Shown: piece after piece, positions 36,401 to 49,400 of the stretch
Layout of the letters: every line of letters starts with the position of its first letter
Position numbering within the stretch: position 1 is the stretch's first letter
DNA from: Lates calcarifer
Taxonomy: Eukaryota; Chordata; Actinopteri; Centropomidae
DNA: 64,000 nt
NCBI RefSeq assembly: GCF_001640805.2
Contig: NC_066837.1
Coordinates: forward strand, 25,950,502-26,014,501
Direction of reading: 5' to 3'
Program-made: the position numbers and the translations under genes
The notes under the pieces: model-generated
What the model saw: only the letters and a program-made list of their open reading frames with translations
Database searches by the model: none
What the model was told of the DNA's origin: nothing

Positions 36401-39400
36401 CCTTTATTGTTGTCAGAGATATGTTATCAAGCACTGACCATTTAAAAACTCTTCTGTATGTGACAGCAACCTTTTAATGCAAGTAACCACAACTCGCTGG
36501 CAGTATCTGTTTTACAGCATCCACACTTTTTCAGGCATGTCATTGTGTTGAAAGCAGGTAAAACAAAGATTAAAGTGCAGAGCTCAAACAGCACAATCAC
36601 TTCCTGTATTTATGAACACACACGCACACATGAAAAGAAAGTGAAAACAAACATGGAGGATGATTATGATGAGATTCATCTTCAGGCTGCACCAAAGTTA
36701 AAGTCAAATTATACAATTTTGGATTTTACTCATACAAAAAAATATGAACTAAGGTTAGCAGACTACAGCTGTGTAAGGAGCGTAAAAAAACAATACACAG
36801 ATCTCTGCTAACACCATATGGAGGTAAATGCTGAAGAAGAAAAAAGTGGCTTTACTTGTCCCCCCTCAATAAACATCATATTTAAAATATCATTAAAAGC
36901 ATATATTCAATGGCCAGTTTATTAGGTACAGCAAGCAAAAAGTAATCCAGTCTATTACAGAAGTACAGGAAATTGAACGTTTATGCAATTTAGGATTAGA
37001 GAGGGGTTGATTCAACTGTTTGGTCAATTCAGAGGTTTGTGTTGCTGTTCAATTGTATTGTGTTATACTGACAGAAGTTTCTATTATTTTGACCACCCCA
37101 TATCAACCAGGGTAGGCTATTATACCATGAGCTCTTGTAAACTTCTAATCGTTAATACTAACTCCTAGTTAGGGCCATAAAAATACGGACACATTAATTC
37201 AGTGTTTTAGGACCAACAGAATCATTATATGACACTTTACTGATTTAAAATCTACTTGAACTCAAGATGTCTCATTTGATTTAATCTCTCTTATTACATT
37301 ATTGTGTTTGACTGACTGAAGAGTACTCCACTAATTTAGTATTGCATTTCCATAACAGTACCAGCCTCATCAAGGCAAGGTTAAAAGGTTAAAAAAAACG
37401 ATGCAGCAGAACCAGAGATATCATCTATTTTTCATTGCATGCATTCCTCTGCCTTGTCAAAATATGATGCCTTCATTACCCACAATGCAACTCAAACCAC
37501 CAGTGGTTGATGATACATTATGCTAGTAGCTGCTTGGTGAGCTCTGTTCTTACTAGCTACACACCCCCAGATTTGTTTCATCTTCAAACTTCATTAGCCC
37601 CAGCTGATGTTGACTCAAGAGGACATTTATCAGACTTCATGAAGCTCCCTCTGACACCATGAAAGCTTTATACAACTTTTTTCCACATGTGGAGTAGTGA
37701 AGAAGACTTCCCCTTTATTAAATAACATACTAAAACTAAGTGTCTGAAGGCAAATCTGACCTAACTGGTGCTTTTGAATAAAGTTTAATAAGTGTTTGCT
37801 GAAACTGATGAGTTGTTGAAGTTATGTGTTAAAATTTGTAGAATCTTTTTTGGAAGAAACAAGTACAATCAAAGTAAAAAGAACTGCTGAGAGAATGGGA
37901 AATTTGATCTTTTAAACGTGCTGAGAAATCCAGAATCAAACTGAATATTTGCTGGATTAAAACTTGTAAAACCACCAGTTAAAACGACAGTTGGATTGAA
38001 ATATTAAGTGTTACTTGGGACTAAACAACTCTCTTTGTTTTTCAAACTAATTTACCAGAGTCTTGATTTAGTTCTTACTCTAAGACCTTGAATATGAAAC
38101 TACCTTTTTGCCAGACTTTTCAAAACTTTCTAGGCTCTGCTTACAGCTCTGTATCATCAAACTCCTCATCAATACCTCTCTTGATTCCCCTCTCTCTTTC
38201 TGTTTTTCGTCTCTCTATTTTTAGCTCTCTCTTTCGCAGATTAGGGGACTATTTATAGACCACTGATATGTTGTCCAATAAGAGGGCTCTCTGCGGGAGA
38301 ATGGCAGCGTCACAAGGATTCACACACCTCCCACTTGGCACAGAGCCCAACCTCTCTCCCCATCTCTCTCTCCCCCCATCAAGTTCATCCCACCCCTCTC
38401 CCTTATACTCTCCTTAGCTTTCTCCGCCCATCCCATCCCTGTGTTCTCCTCCTCCTCCTTTCTGCCCCCCCCCCCCGAATCTATACAGGGTGGCTACTGG
38501 CACTGAGCCCACAGTTTCAGTGGAAACTTTACACACAGGAAAGAGCCTCGCGTCAACCCCCACAGCCTTACTATGTGTGTGTGTGTTTAAAAACTGCATC
38601 CTACTTAGAAAAAGAGACAGTTAAGACAGAATCACTTACTCTGAGCTACCTAGACATACAACACACAGGCCTAAAACTGCACAGCATTCATAAATACTAC
38701 ACATCCCTGATATATTGAGAAATATACCAACAGAGAAACATGCAGATGGACAGATAGGATTTCTTTCTTCTTCTTCTTGACTTTTCCCCACTTTTAAAAA
38801 AGAGGACATTACATAATTCTCCAAACACTTCCTCTCTAAGCCGAGAGCACTCTGGCGTTTTATCAGAGACACACACATACACACTCACTTGACATATCCA
38901 AGCAGACAGGCAGCCTGTTCGGGCTGTCTGCATCACAGTCGCTATGACAACAGGAGAGAGAACAATCCACAAAAACAGCCACTCGGGAGGAGGACGCTGG
39001 GGGTGGGGGAGTGGGGTGGGCAGACAGACAGACAGACAAAGAGAGAGGGAAAGGGCTAATGGTAAGCTCATGTGTACGTGCAGCTGTACCAACTCGGGCT
39101 CCGTGCCATTTCTTTGCCGGATTCTCAACTCTGTTTCCTTTACCTGGCCTCTTCAGGAAAGAAAAAGTCTCACAAACAGGAGAGTCACATTTCATTTTCC
39201 AGAACATTTCCTTTTCTTTGTGGATTTTCCATGATTTTGTTTTACTGAGAGTCATAGATAAACATGGTCAGAGAAAAAAAAAACACAAAATCAAACTGCT
39301 GCCAGTGCCTCTGCCTTAAATTCCTACTGATTCTACACCATCACACACACAAGTGGCTGCTGGATTAGGCGACAGCCTATACTATTTTTCTACAGTGGAA

Positions 39401-42400
39401 GCTTCAACTGGATCATTTTGATGCTTGGGGAATTCAAGTCTGATAATGATGTCTGATTATGCTGCAGAGTAAAAAGGCTCAAAACCAGAGACTGTGGCTG
39501 TCTTGACCACCCAGGTCAAAAGCAATCAAAGCCCACATTTTGAAATGTCCATGTTGTCACTGGCCCTGTTTTGGCTGGCCATTAGGCTTCAGAGACAAGG
39601 CTGATTCATCTATGTCAAAGTGTCACAATACAGTACCTCCATCACATGCTCTGTGGTGTTTCTGTGTGCACATAAAGTGCTACAGTGTAGTTTACTGTAT
39701 ATGCAATTCTTCAGAAATATATTTAAACATGTCCAGTGACCTCGCAGACTCTCTTCTCCTCCAGCAGCATGTTACTCCATGGTAAGACCTTCACAAATAA
39801 ACCACAGTAACACATCAACAGTGATGTATAACTCAGGTATTGTCTAAACTGAAACCTGATCATGATGCCAGTTAGAGTCAAAAGGAACAAGATCAGAAAG
39901 AGCTAGAAGTCACTTTCAACTTCCACTCACTAAGAAATCTGACCATAGTTGAGAGTGGGTGATATGGACAAAAGTCTCTAGCATACGTGTAATGTTATAC
40001 AATGATTTATATAGATGTTCTGATTATGGATTAAACAAGACTAAGACTCTATAGCCACATAAGCGGTTCTGTGAGGCTACACTAAGGTACAACCTTGACA
40101 ATGTTAGCATGTTAATGTTCAGTAGGAATGTTTACCACGTTCATTATTTTACTTTAGCAGATAACTAAATTGTGTCCCTATCCATCTAGTAAAAGCTGAA
40201 TTAATTCATTTGATAAATGAAGACTTTGACCTGCAACTATAGGAACTAGACAAAGGACTGAGGATCACCAAAATCAGTAAGATTCATCCTCTGAACACAT
40301 GAATGTTCATAACTGCCGATAACTCCATCAAAGTGGTAGACCAATAAATCAGGTACCTGACAGACAATTGCTATCTGTATCACTAGTGTGGCTAATAAGA
40401 CATGCTGGTTTTCAGCTAATCTAAAAATTTTAAATTCATCATATTGATGCAAAAGTAATTTAAGAAAATGTCATCATTATATATCAATATCAACATTCCT
40501 CACAATGGCTTCGTACAAGCAGAGATATTAGAGTGGTTTTAAAAGAGGGGGAAAACGTTAGGTGCAATAGTAACAAATGCTAATATGCCATTTTCAATCC
40601 TCACCACATTTGTAAAATCTATCCATTCTCTGTATCTGCTGTTGACCACAAATACATTTTGGACAGTCCAGCAAAGTGGCAGCAATGGCTACTGATGTGA
40701 TTTGACCCATTTTATCAGGGACAAGGTTTTATGAAGTCAGTTTGACTCAGTAAACCCCAACCACCAATATGCACTACTGGTCATTTAAACACATGTGATA
40801 CTTGTGTTTCTTGACAGCACTCAAGTAAACAGGGCTGCACAGTGTAAAACCAGCCTGAACAACTGACAGTCAGTGAGCTAACAGGGGATAGTGTTGTCAA
40901 CAAGCCAAGACTGTTGGTACCAAATCAGATGTCCAATGGTGGTAGAAGTTGTCCAACTAGCATTAGCAAATGTCTTATCTTAATTTTAGCCTGAAATTTC
41001 CTGAATCTTCTCTCTCTCAGTTTTTACCTAATGAAATAGTTTATTGTTATTAGGTTTGGTAGACTGAGGAAGCTTGGGGAGAAAACAACCAACACAACCA
41101 GAACAACTTTAGCTATTCCTATCATGTCCTATATCAGGCCTATCACTTGGTAGTTAACATGCCAGCAGAAGTTTACATGCTGATGTATTTTAGTAACAGA
41201 ACATTACTTTTAAATGCTCAGAACAAGAAGCAAATCCTCCTCTATATCAGTTGTTATCCAGAGTATACAGAATGTATTTCTGAACACAGCTTTACAGTGC
41301 TTTTTTCCTGAAACCACAGCAAGTATTTCGTCTGAACCACCTAGGTAGGTGTTGAACAGTATTGTCATCTAAGCTACAGGGTCAATTCCCAGAGCCTGAT
41401 TCCAGCACAACTTAAGATATTTAAAGTAAAAGAATATCTATCTCTGTCTGTATCTGTCTGCACACTGAAAGAAGCTTACATTTGCAAAGACCCTGGTGTT
41501 GTTTTTTCCCATACCCGTTTGCTTTGCACACAGGTGTAATGAACTGGAAAAGCAATGGTGTGGAAAATATACTGTTAATGTTCCAAAATATTTAGTGTAT
41601 GTGCATAACAAAGATTAGGACTTTTCTGTCTCTCCAGGGACCTCCGTTAGCTGACAGTTAGGAACCTCGAGGGGCTTTCTTTGTTATGTTTTGTGCAGCA
41701 GTCATTAAGTATCCATTAAAAAACTCAATGGTTCCTTAACTGTCAACAAGCCAAAAATAAAACAAGAATCCCAGACTTGCTGTTTTCATGAACAGGGAAA
41801 AGTGTCAATTACAAAGCTTGAAAGGAGCATAATCACTGCTCTCCCCTGCTGGCAGTTGAAGTACCGAACTTTAAAACTGCTACAACTTTTTGCAGATAGA
41901 AGCCTTTTCGGACATTATCACTGAAGAGTTTCAGCTGAGCTTTAAGCCGATAACTCCACAAAGCTTGCTTGACAAAAATCATGCTCCATCTGACCTAAAT
42001 CTGCCCAAAATCTTAAGGGAAATGTAGTTTTTCTTGACAGCAGAGAGCGGGGTAAACATCTGCCGATCTTGTCTCCTCAGTAGAGTCCACAGTCTCTGCT
42101 AGAGGAGGACTGAAAGGCAGAGAGAGACAGAAGAGGAGAAAGAGGGGTACAGAGAGCAGGGGTTGAGAAGACAGTGGGTTATGCTGAGGTTGACAGGCAG
42201 AGAGACAGAGCTGGGGGGGAGGGGGGTGAAAAAGTTAAAGTTAACCTGAGAGGTAAAAAACTGGAAAAGAAGAGGCACTCAGTGCCGAGAAGAAAGAACT
42301 GGAGGTGGTGTAAAGTCAGGGCAACACAAAGAGAAGATAACAGATAACAGGAGGCTAACAAAATAACGAAAGAATGCTCTGAGACAGTTTTTAATGGGTC

Positions 42401-42700
42401 CAAACTAAAATAAAACTTTTCAAGATACTTATCATATTACCACAGGTTCATACATATTATATTCAGTGCTATCAAACCACACAATAACATCTTAAGCATC
42501 TCAACCACAGTCCAGAATGGTCACTATTTCTAGCAGGAATGCAGCAAGGCAACACTTAATGCTGTCTGTTTACATTCTCTGCATCACAATCATGACAAAG
42601 CAGTACAGACATTTAAAGATCTGTTCAAACTTTACTAAAACAGACAAATGTGATTTATGTGATTGTAATTAAGAGAGAAACTTTCAACCAAATATGATCA
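33500..42700. other. intron 1 stretch with few repeats
   Basis: Mostly AT-rich unique sequence. Apart from the terminus near 36909, a pyrimidine-rich patch at 38160-38480 with a C run near 38465-38477, a purine patch at 35370-35540 and a GA-rich patch at 42100-42240, I see no gene, RNA or element. The segment at 35145-35330 has higher GC and looks unique. Confidence 0.6.
36909..37115. mobile_element. DNA-transposon-like terminus (GGCCAGTTTATTAGGTACA)
   Basis: AATGGCCAGTTTATTAGGTACA resembles the end of a widespread fish DNA transposon that closes with ACCTAATAAACTGGCC. The following 190 bp include TTTTGACCACCCCATATC, which echoes ends of related elements. No transposase remains. The family is uncertain. 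Confidence 0.4.
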
Positions 42701-42736
42701 ACATTTTGGAAAATATGCTTATTTGCTTTCTTTCCA

Positions 42737-43115
42737 AGACTTATACGAGGAGCATTGATACCACATCCTTGACTGATCTTTAAATATTTGACTACATCTT
42801 AGCTTAGCATAAAGACTGGAAACAAGGGGAAACAGCTAGCCTGGGTCTGTCAGAAGGTAACAAAATCTGCCTACTACTACCTCTAAAGCTCACTAATTAA
42901 TGTTTTGCTTTGCTTTGCTTTCCACTGCATAAACACACAAGACACAATCTGTTATTTGAGAAAGATTTAAAGGTGATTTCCACTCAGGAAAGAGCCTGAC
43001 TAACTGCTTGCAGTCTTTATGCTAAGCTAAGCTAGCAGGCTGCTGGCTGTAACTTCCTATTTACAGTGCAGACATGAGAGTGGCATCAATCTTAGCATCT
43101 AAATCTTGAAATTTA
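42737..43115. mobile_element. MITE with long inverted arms (TAGCTTAGCATAAAGAC family)
   Basis: The left arm ends TAGCTTAGCATAAAGACTGG at about 42801-42820. The right arm begins GTCTTTATGCTAAGCTAAGC near 43014, the reverse complement. The arms extend outward with the imperfect match CAAGA-TTA-ATTGATACCAC (left) against GTGGCATCAATCTTAGCATC (right). The core has GGTAACAAAATCTGCCTAC and CCTCTAAAGCTCACTAATTAA. This is a hairpin-type nonautonomous DNA element of a family I remember as abundant in percomorph fish. Confidence 0.7.
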
Positions 43116-43129
43116 AATAGCAGGATGGC

Positions 43130-44192
43130 TTTTTACTAAATCAAAGTTTTATCATGATATGATATTGATTCAATGGACAACGATACAATGTTTGCTGATA
43201 TCACAAAGTCTGCTACAATATGATTTCGATTCGATTTGATTCAGAAGCCAGCGATCGATATGAGACGATATCTGCTGATTGAGCACAATCACTTCCTTTC
43301 ATATCAAATCACAGGCAGCAACTGAAATATCATTTGACATTTTTATTCCTGAGCTAAACCAGACATTTAAATGACTTCTCTCTTAATAAAAACAGACCTC
43401 CTGTTCACTATGAAGAGCCACATTCTGATATATTGAGCTTAAACATCTTCACATTCCATAACAGAAAACTGAAAGAACATTAAATTCCTATTTGTAACAT
43501 TAAAGCAGTAAACTTTACTCCTATATACAGTCTCAAACCAAAAATGTATAGAACATAGTAATAACCAAGGTAGTACAGTCTTCCTGTGTCAGAGCTGCAC
43601 ACTACATCTTCAGATATGGGCTACATTTTCCTTCATCAAATCACCACTCACATTTTGTTTGGAGTTGTGCTCAGTCAGACGGAGAAAGACTCGTCAGGGG
43701 AATTTCAAAATAAAGGCACATCTTACAAATGATTATATTTAGACGGACTGTGATATTATACATTATGTTAGTGTTGGGTTAGTTAAGAAACGCTGTTCAG
43801 ACCGTTGAACTAGTTTTATTCCAGGGTTAATTAACGTGTTGCTAGCTCAGATGTGGTGAAGCCTGTCTGTCATGTCAGGTGCCTGCATCAGCTGGGAGCC
43901 AGGTAAGGAGACAGTCTTTCCACAGAAAAAGGGGCTGAAAGTGAGCAGATGTTGGTAGTGGCTAGCACAAAGAAAACATTTGGGGTTTTTGTTATTTTTT
44001 TCAATCCTGGCTACAGCCAACAGCAACCTGTGTTATCGTGCCTAAGTTGTGATGAAACCAGCTGACATAACAGTGCTTGCTTGGTGAGGGACATTTCAAT
44101 GATGTCTGATCAATGTTTTCATTTTGAATCAATGCTATGGGATCATTGATCATTGATTCGATGTAGTTTGATGAATTGTTACACCCCTATCC
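43130..44192. mobile_element. hAT-like nonautonomous element (about 1.06 kb)
   Basis: Starts near GATATTGATTCAATGGACAACGATAC and closes with ATTGTTACACCCCTAT at about 44177-44192; read from the other strand this is the ATAGGGGTGTAACAAT terminus of a widespread fish hAT family. Internal phrases such as AATCACAGGCAGCAACTG and GTTTGGAGTTGTGCTCAG fit the same family. The left terminus is lost. No transposase ORF is present. It sits directly beside the MITE ending near 43115. Confidence 0.55.
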
Positions 44193-47100
44193 ATCTGTAA
44201 TGTCTGATACTGCTGGCAGATAAACTCCATTATGATTCAGCTTTCCTGCATTCTCCTACTGCTTTGCAGCACTGCTGATCATTTTCCAGTGCTTTTATTA
44301 ATTTGAGACATTGTTTTTCCATTGCCTGTCTGAAGATAATGAGCCACTGACAGCAAACAAAAGCGTGCTTTATTTTCCAAATAGCTTTATGGACTACAGC
44401 TGTTTTGTGTGTAACATGCAAGGGTCATATTTACCAGAGAATAGGTCTCAGCTAGAGCTGTTTTTTATTAATTTGGTGCAAAGGTACCGAATGTATTGTT
44501 TTTTCGTTTTTTTACTTATTTCATGAGAATGAAAATGTTAAAAATAACATGAGTAATTGTTGATATAACCAAACTCGCTATCATGAACAGTTTTCAATAA
44601 CTTCTGACTGACAGTATAATACTGGCATAGGTATTAATAAAATCCAATTAAAATCCAGCCATAGGGAGAGAGGGCAGAAAGTATGAGTGGTTTTGAAAAG
44701 AGCAGCTGGCATGTTTCCTTGGTTGTGATTGTTGTTGCTGCTATTTTAGGAACCATTCAGGAAATGATGTGCAGAGAGAGTACTGACTGAGTATTCAGCT
44801 CAACCAAACACAGATCAACTCATCACACACCAAAACAAGTACAACTGAGTGCAGACAATATCTACAGAGAAAAGAAGACAGAAAAACCATGAGGAAGTGA
44901 TACATCTGCATGGATATTGTTATTTCTTTTTGTTTTACTCTGTCCATTTTTCACTTTACTTTGGTGCAGTTAGTTGAACAGTGCTTATTATTAGACTGTT
45001 GAATCAAGTTGTCTAAGATTACATTTCATACAGTATATTTTAGCCCTTGGATACTAATTACTGAAAGTACCCCTGCTCCAGACCTACTGTAACCATACTA
45101 CATGTTAACTGAACTCCATACTCAGCCCTGGAAGAAACTAAGGAATACATGAAATTCAACAGTAAAATGAGATTACAGTACATTTTACCTACACTTGGGA
45201 TGCCCACATCCTCCCCAACATTCTTACTATTATGAAGACATGAGGATGCACATACTACATGACTTATAGTGTCTGACAGATGACTGTATTGATTCTAAGA
45301 TTACTCTGGTTGGAGAGATTTGCAACATGAGCAAACGATTACGATAGTCGTAAAATATGTGAGAAGTCACTCGCCGGAAACAATGCTTTTTTGTTAAGGG
45401 ATGGATTTTATGGCAGCTTCAAGGTTTTTGTCTCAGATGTTAGAAATTTGTCTGGGACTGGTAACTCATGGCAAAACTCTTGCAGTCTGCGCTGGCCCTT
45501 TGTCACAGTTTGCTCTTGTGGATTTTTTGTCAAACTACTGTTTACAAGGCCAAGAACAAATATTCAAACACATCATTCTCAAAGCAACCGAAGGGGGTGG
45601 AGTTTGAAAGCAGTAGTTTGGTGATCATCACAAATTTAGGCCTGATGTGAGACAAAATATATAACTGACCCTGACAACACAGCCTTTGCTTCATCAATAT
45701 GTGTTGGCTTCTTGTATTTCCAGGTAACATAACAGTGATTAGACAATTGCTGTCGTATTTGTAGGTCCCTCTGCTGCACTACGGTCGGACTTCCTGCCTG
45801 CAATCACCTGGTATAAATCAGTTATCAGACAGTAGCGTAGCAACAATGTCGCTAACTGTCTGACTACACAGTTAATATCCTCCCTCGTGCTGTCCTGCTC
45901 TGCCCCACTGAGTCCTCGCTCCATCTTTTCCTCCCTATTGCCCTCTGCAGTATTATCAGATAATGTGTTTTTTTCCCCTCCTGCACTGCAGCCACTGTGG
46001 CACAATTACCCCGGCTGCTGCACTAATGGCTATTGATGCAGCTGAGGGCCCCACACACACACTTGCACACGCAAACACTCATAAAAAATTCATGACACTG
46101 GCTCAATAGGAAGGTGCGGGGGGTCTAGCCAGCCCTAGAAAGAACAACAAATGTCATTTAACAAAGGAGAGAAGAGGCAGATGATACAAGTCCGGACATT
46201 ATCAGGCAATATGATACAGAAAAACACTGACACGTATGAAAACACATAGATTTGTGTATACTGATTGTATGAAGAATCATCAGGCTATGTTCAAATAGAC
46301 CTGTGAGGCACAGCTGAGCAGATATCTGTGCCTACATACAGTATGTGTGCTTCCAGGTGTGTGAGTACATACAGTATACAGTCACAGCCTGTGTATATGT
46401 GTCTCTCTGTGTTGCAGGAGTCTGTGTGGTAGGTAATTCCCTCTTAGCGTGGGATTTCTCCCTGCCACCGACCTGTGCTGAGAGAGCTTTAGAGTGCTAA
46501 GCCTGCTAGCCGAGACTGAACCAGGGATCACCGGAGACAAGGAGCAAAGAGATGGAGGAAGGGATGAGAGAGGGGAAAGAAAAGCACGAGTGGGTCTGAA
46601 TCACTGAAAGAAAAGAAGGGAGGGCAGATTATGAGGAGGACAAATGAAAGGTCAAATGGAGGTAGGAATGGAAGGGTGAGGAGGACAGAGAAGATGAAGG
46701 AGAAAGGAAAAAAAGAAAGGATCCCAGCTAGAACAAAGTAGAAGCCCCTGTGTGATGGGTGGATGTAGAAATAAAGGGGAAAAGGAGGGAGGAGGGATTG
46801 GCTACAATTTAGTGCTAGAAAATGATTTTTTGGGGGGAGGGTTTTCAACTGATCCTGACTGACCCAGAGTTTAAACAGACAAACCAGTATCAAGAAGGTC
46901 ACAGGGTGGCTGCCTGGTGTCAACAGGAAGCTGAAAACGGGCAGTCAAAGAGGAGGTGATATTCCATCAGTATCCACCACTAACACTAACTGAATGATTT
47001 ACTGTAAAATGTGTCAAACAGATCACAAGAGTAAACACATTGTGTGGTCCCCATTAACCACAACACAACCATCACTGATCACTGGAAAGTGACTTAGCAC

Positions 47101-49169
47101 ACTCTCTCAATTATTGTACTTAAATACAATTTTGATGTATTTCACTTGGGTATTTCTATTTTCTGCCACTTTATAATTCTAAGATTTTTAATAAAACAGC
47201 TGAGTCTATGTGTTGTCAGCAATTCCACCAAAGAGACATTTTAATGATAGCTTAAATAAACTGTCTGAGGCCCAAAGAGGTAAAACTGTGTAATGTTGTA
47301 TGAAAAGACAACAAGTAAACGGAAACGCAAAAGAAGGAAAACTAGCTAACTGTATGTTCACTAGCTAAAATAAGCTTAAAATAAAATAAGCATTGATGTC
47401 TCAGTATTATAGTATTAGAAAAGGAGGGATATAGTAAGTGTTGGATTCATAGTACAACTGACAGAGAGCAAGTAGAGGATAAGGGAAATAGTGAGGACAA
47501 AAGACAGAAGACCAAAATTGGCAAGACTTGGTTGGAAAAGAGCTGAAAGACTTTGCTTAGAAGGCCAAATAATTCTGGAGGAAATACTTACAAGCAAGGA
47601 CACTTAAGCTTTTTTGTCCAGTGGCCACATTTGGTATTAAATTCACAAATACACTAGTTCCTTAAATTTCTTATTAATGGCAAAACAGGGTTTTTAAATA
47701 GAGAAGAGTCTTGAAATGATGTCTGCTTGTTGACCACATGAAGCTAAACTGCCAAAACTGACCAGCATTTGGCTGTTGGCAACTCCTGACGTCTCACAGT
47801 GGATGGTGATATGAGCCAGTGTTGGCTAACTACTTCTTGCTGCCTCTCGACTGCAACCTTGAGCAAACATTCTTACATACAGTCACACGTAGGGTGTTCA
47901 CATCGGCTGTAGACACAAATGTTCACGCCAAACTTGACATTAGAAAAGTGTGTAGTCACCATGTTTCCTGTAGAAACAGCCTGTGTCATCTTTCTGCATC
48001 CTCTTCCTTATGTTATCCAGTATGAATATATATGTATATGCATACACCCATTAAGAAATATAAACTATTCTCTTTTTTATCCTAAATGTATCCTACTAGG
48101 GATACAGACAATACTCATGTTAGGAATTAAGGTTCTTGACAGTGGGTGGTCAGTTTCAGGACTCACTTATCATGGTCGCCATTTCAGAAACCCTACATAG
48201 TTGTTTCCTTGGTGGTCACCTACCTCACAAAGTGCTGGTGGTCAAGAAAAATCCAGAATTTTGTTTTTATTGTCGCTGTGTTTGGTACGTAGAGTCAGTC
48301 ATGACTGTAGGACCAAAAATCTACACTATGACACATACATTCACAAATCCACACGCACAATACATTCAGTCCACTCTCACATTTATGAGGAATGCAGCAA
48401 ACACGTCCACATTAACTCACACACACACTTATGGTGTTTCACAGTGGACCTCAGCATCTCTGATAACAACTTCATTCATATTTTACGGTGTGTGTATGTG
48501 TGTGTGTGTAAGTACATGAGGGGTGAAAGGAACAAAGATGAGTTCTCTCCATTCTACTATCAATAATGTAAAATCTAAACTGCCATTCAGATCCTTCTTT
48601 AAGGCTCTGTCAACTATTGTATGTAAACGAGCAAGCACACAATCCACAGAGATAAGACAATCACACTGAAGATACAGGAGACCCTCCACCACTTCTCTGT
48701 TTACTTGAGAACATTTTTACAGGGCACTTCCTCTCAGTATATCCATGGCTTTGTATTGTAGCTACTGGACTACATTTCACATTTTTACTTATAAAGCGAG
48801 ACTGATAAATTGGCTGGACCAATACACTGGCCAATATTGGTACTGGCGTGTATGTCGGCCAACAGAAATGTCAAATGTTGTCACCAAACAATGTCTCTGT
48901 TACACAGCTTATCCACAAAAGAACAATGATGGCTTTATTTTTTTTAATGTAAAATCTCCCACCTGATACATATCTTGGTCACAACTCTTAAATAACCACA
49001 TCCTTATGAAAGCGTCTGGCCTGTGTCACTGTCCCTGTGTTAATACTGTTTAACATAACTGTGTCACGTGACACACAAAACTATCACTGCGATTAAATGT
49101 CCTTGTCTGGAATAACTCATGATTTTAATGTTGATAGCTTCAGTGCTTTGAGGCATTCACGTCAGCCCT
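44193..49169. other. intron 1 stretch, nothing coding seen
   Basis: AT-rich unique sequence. GC rises at 45750-46060, which includes CACTAATGGCTATTGATGC, and a purine-rich belt runs over 46530-46800. Apart from the fragment at 47105, no repeat family or exon was recognised. Open frames are short and without similarity. Confidence 0.6.
47105..47195. repeat. repeat fragment with TACTTAAATACAATTTTGATG
   Basis: TTGTACTTAAATACAATTTTG, then TTTCACTTGGGTATTTCTATTTT, is the reverse-oriented counterpart of the tail of the element at 59929-60400, which contains GGAAGTATAAAGTAGCATAAA. Fragmentary. Confidence 0.45.
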
Positions 49170-49400
49170 ATGTTGGACCAAAAGTCCAAAACTCAGAGAT
49201 GTTCAGTTTACTATTATATAAGACAAAAAGAGGCAGGAAATCCTGCCATTTGAGAAACCGCAACCTGAGAACATGTAGAATGTTTTCACTATTTTTGCTT
49301 GAAAAATGAAAGAAATAATTAGTTGATTAACCAACCTTTTGCCAATAATGGTTCTGTCCATCAAATAATCATTTAATGATTTCATTGTTTCAACCCTAAT
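49170..49400. mobile_element. hAT-like nonautonomous repeat
   Basis: Begins around TTGGACCAAAAGTCCAAAAC, continues with GACAAAAAGAGGCAGGAAATC and TTTTTGCTTGAAAAATGAAAG, and closes with CATTGTTTCAACCCTAAT; the opposite-strand end reads ATTAGGGTTGAAACAATG. The order is that of a common teleost hAT-type repeat, with AATCGATTA-like words replaced by AATAATTAG. No target duplication could be fixed. Confidence 0.55.

Noticed and set aside
38335..38718. 127-codon plus-strand frame
   Set aside because: It is Ser/Pro/Leu-rich translation of a C/T-rich patch, with no family match.
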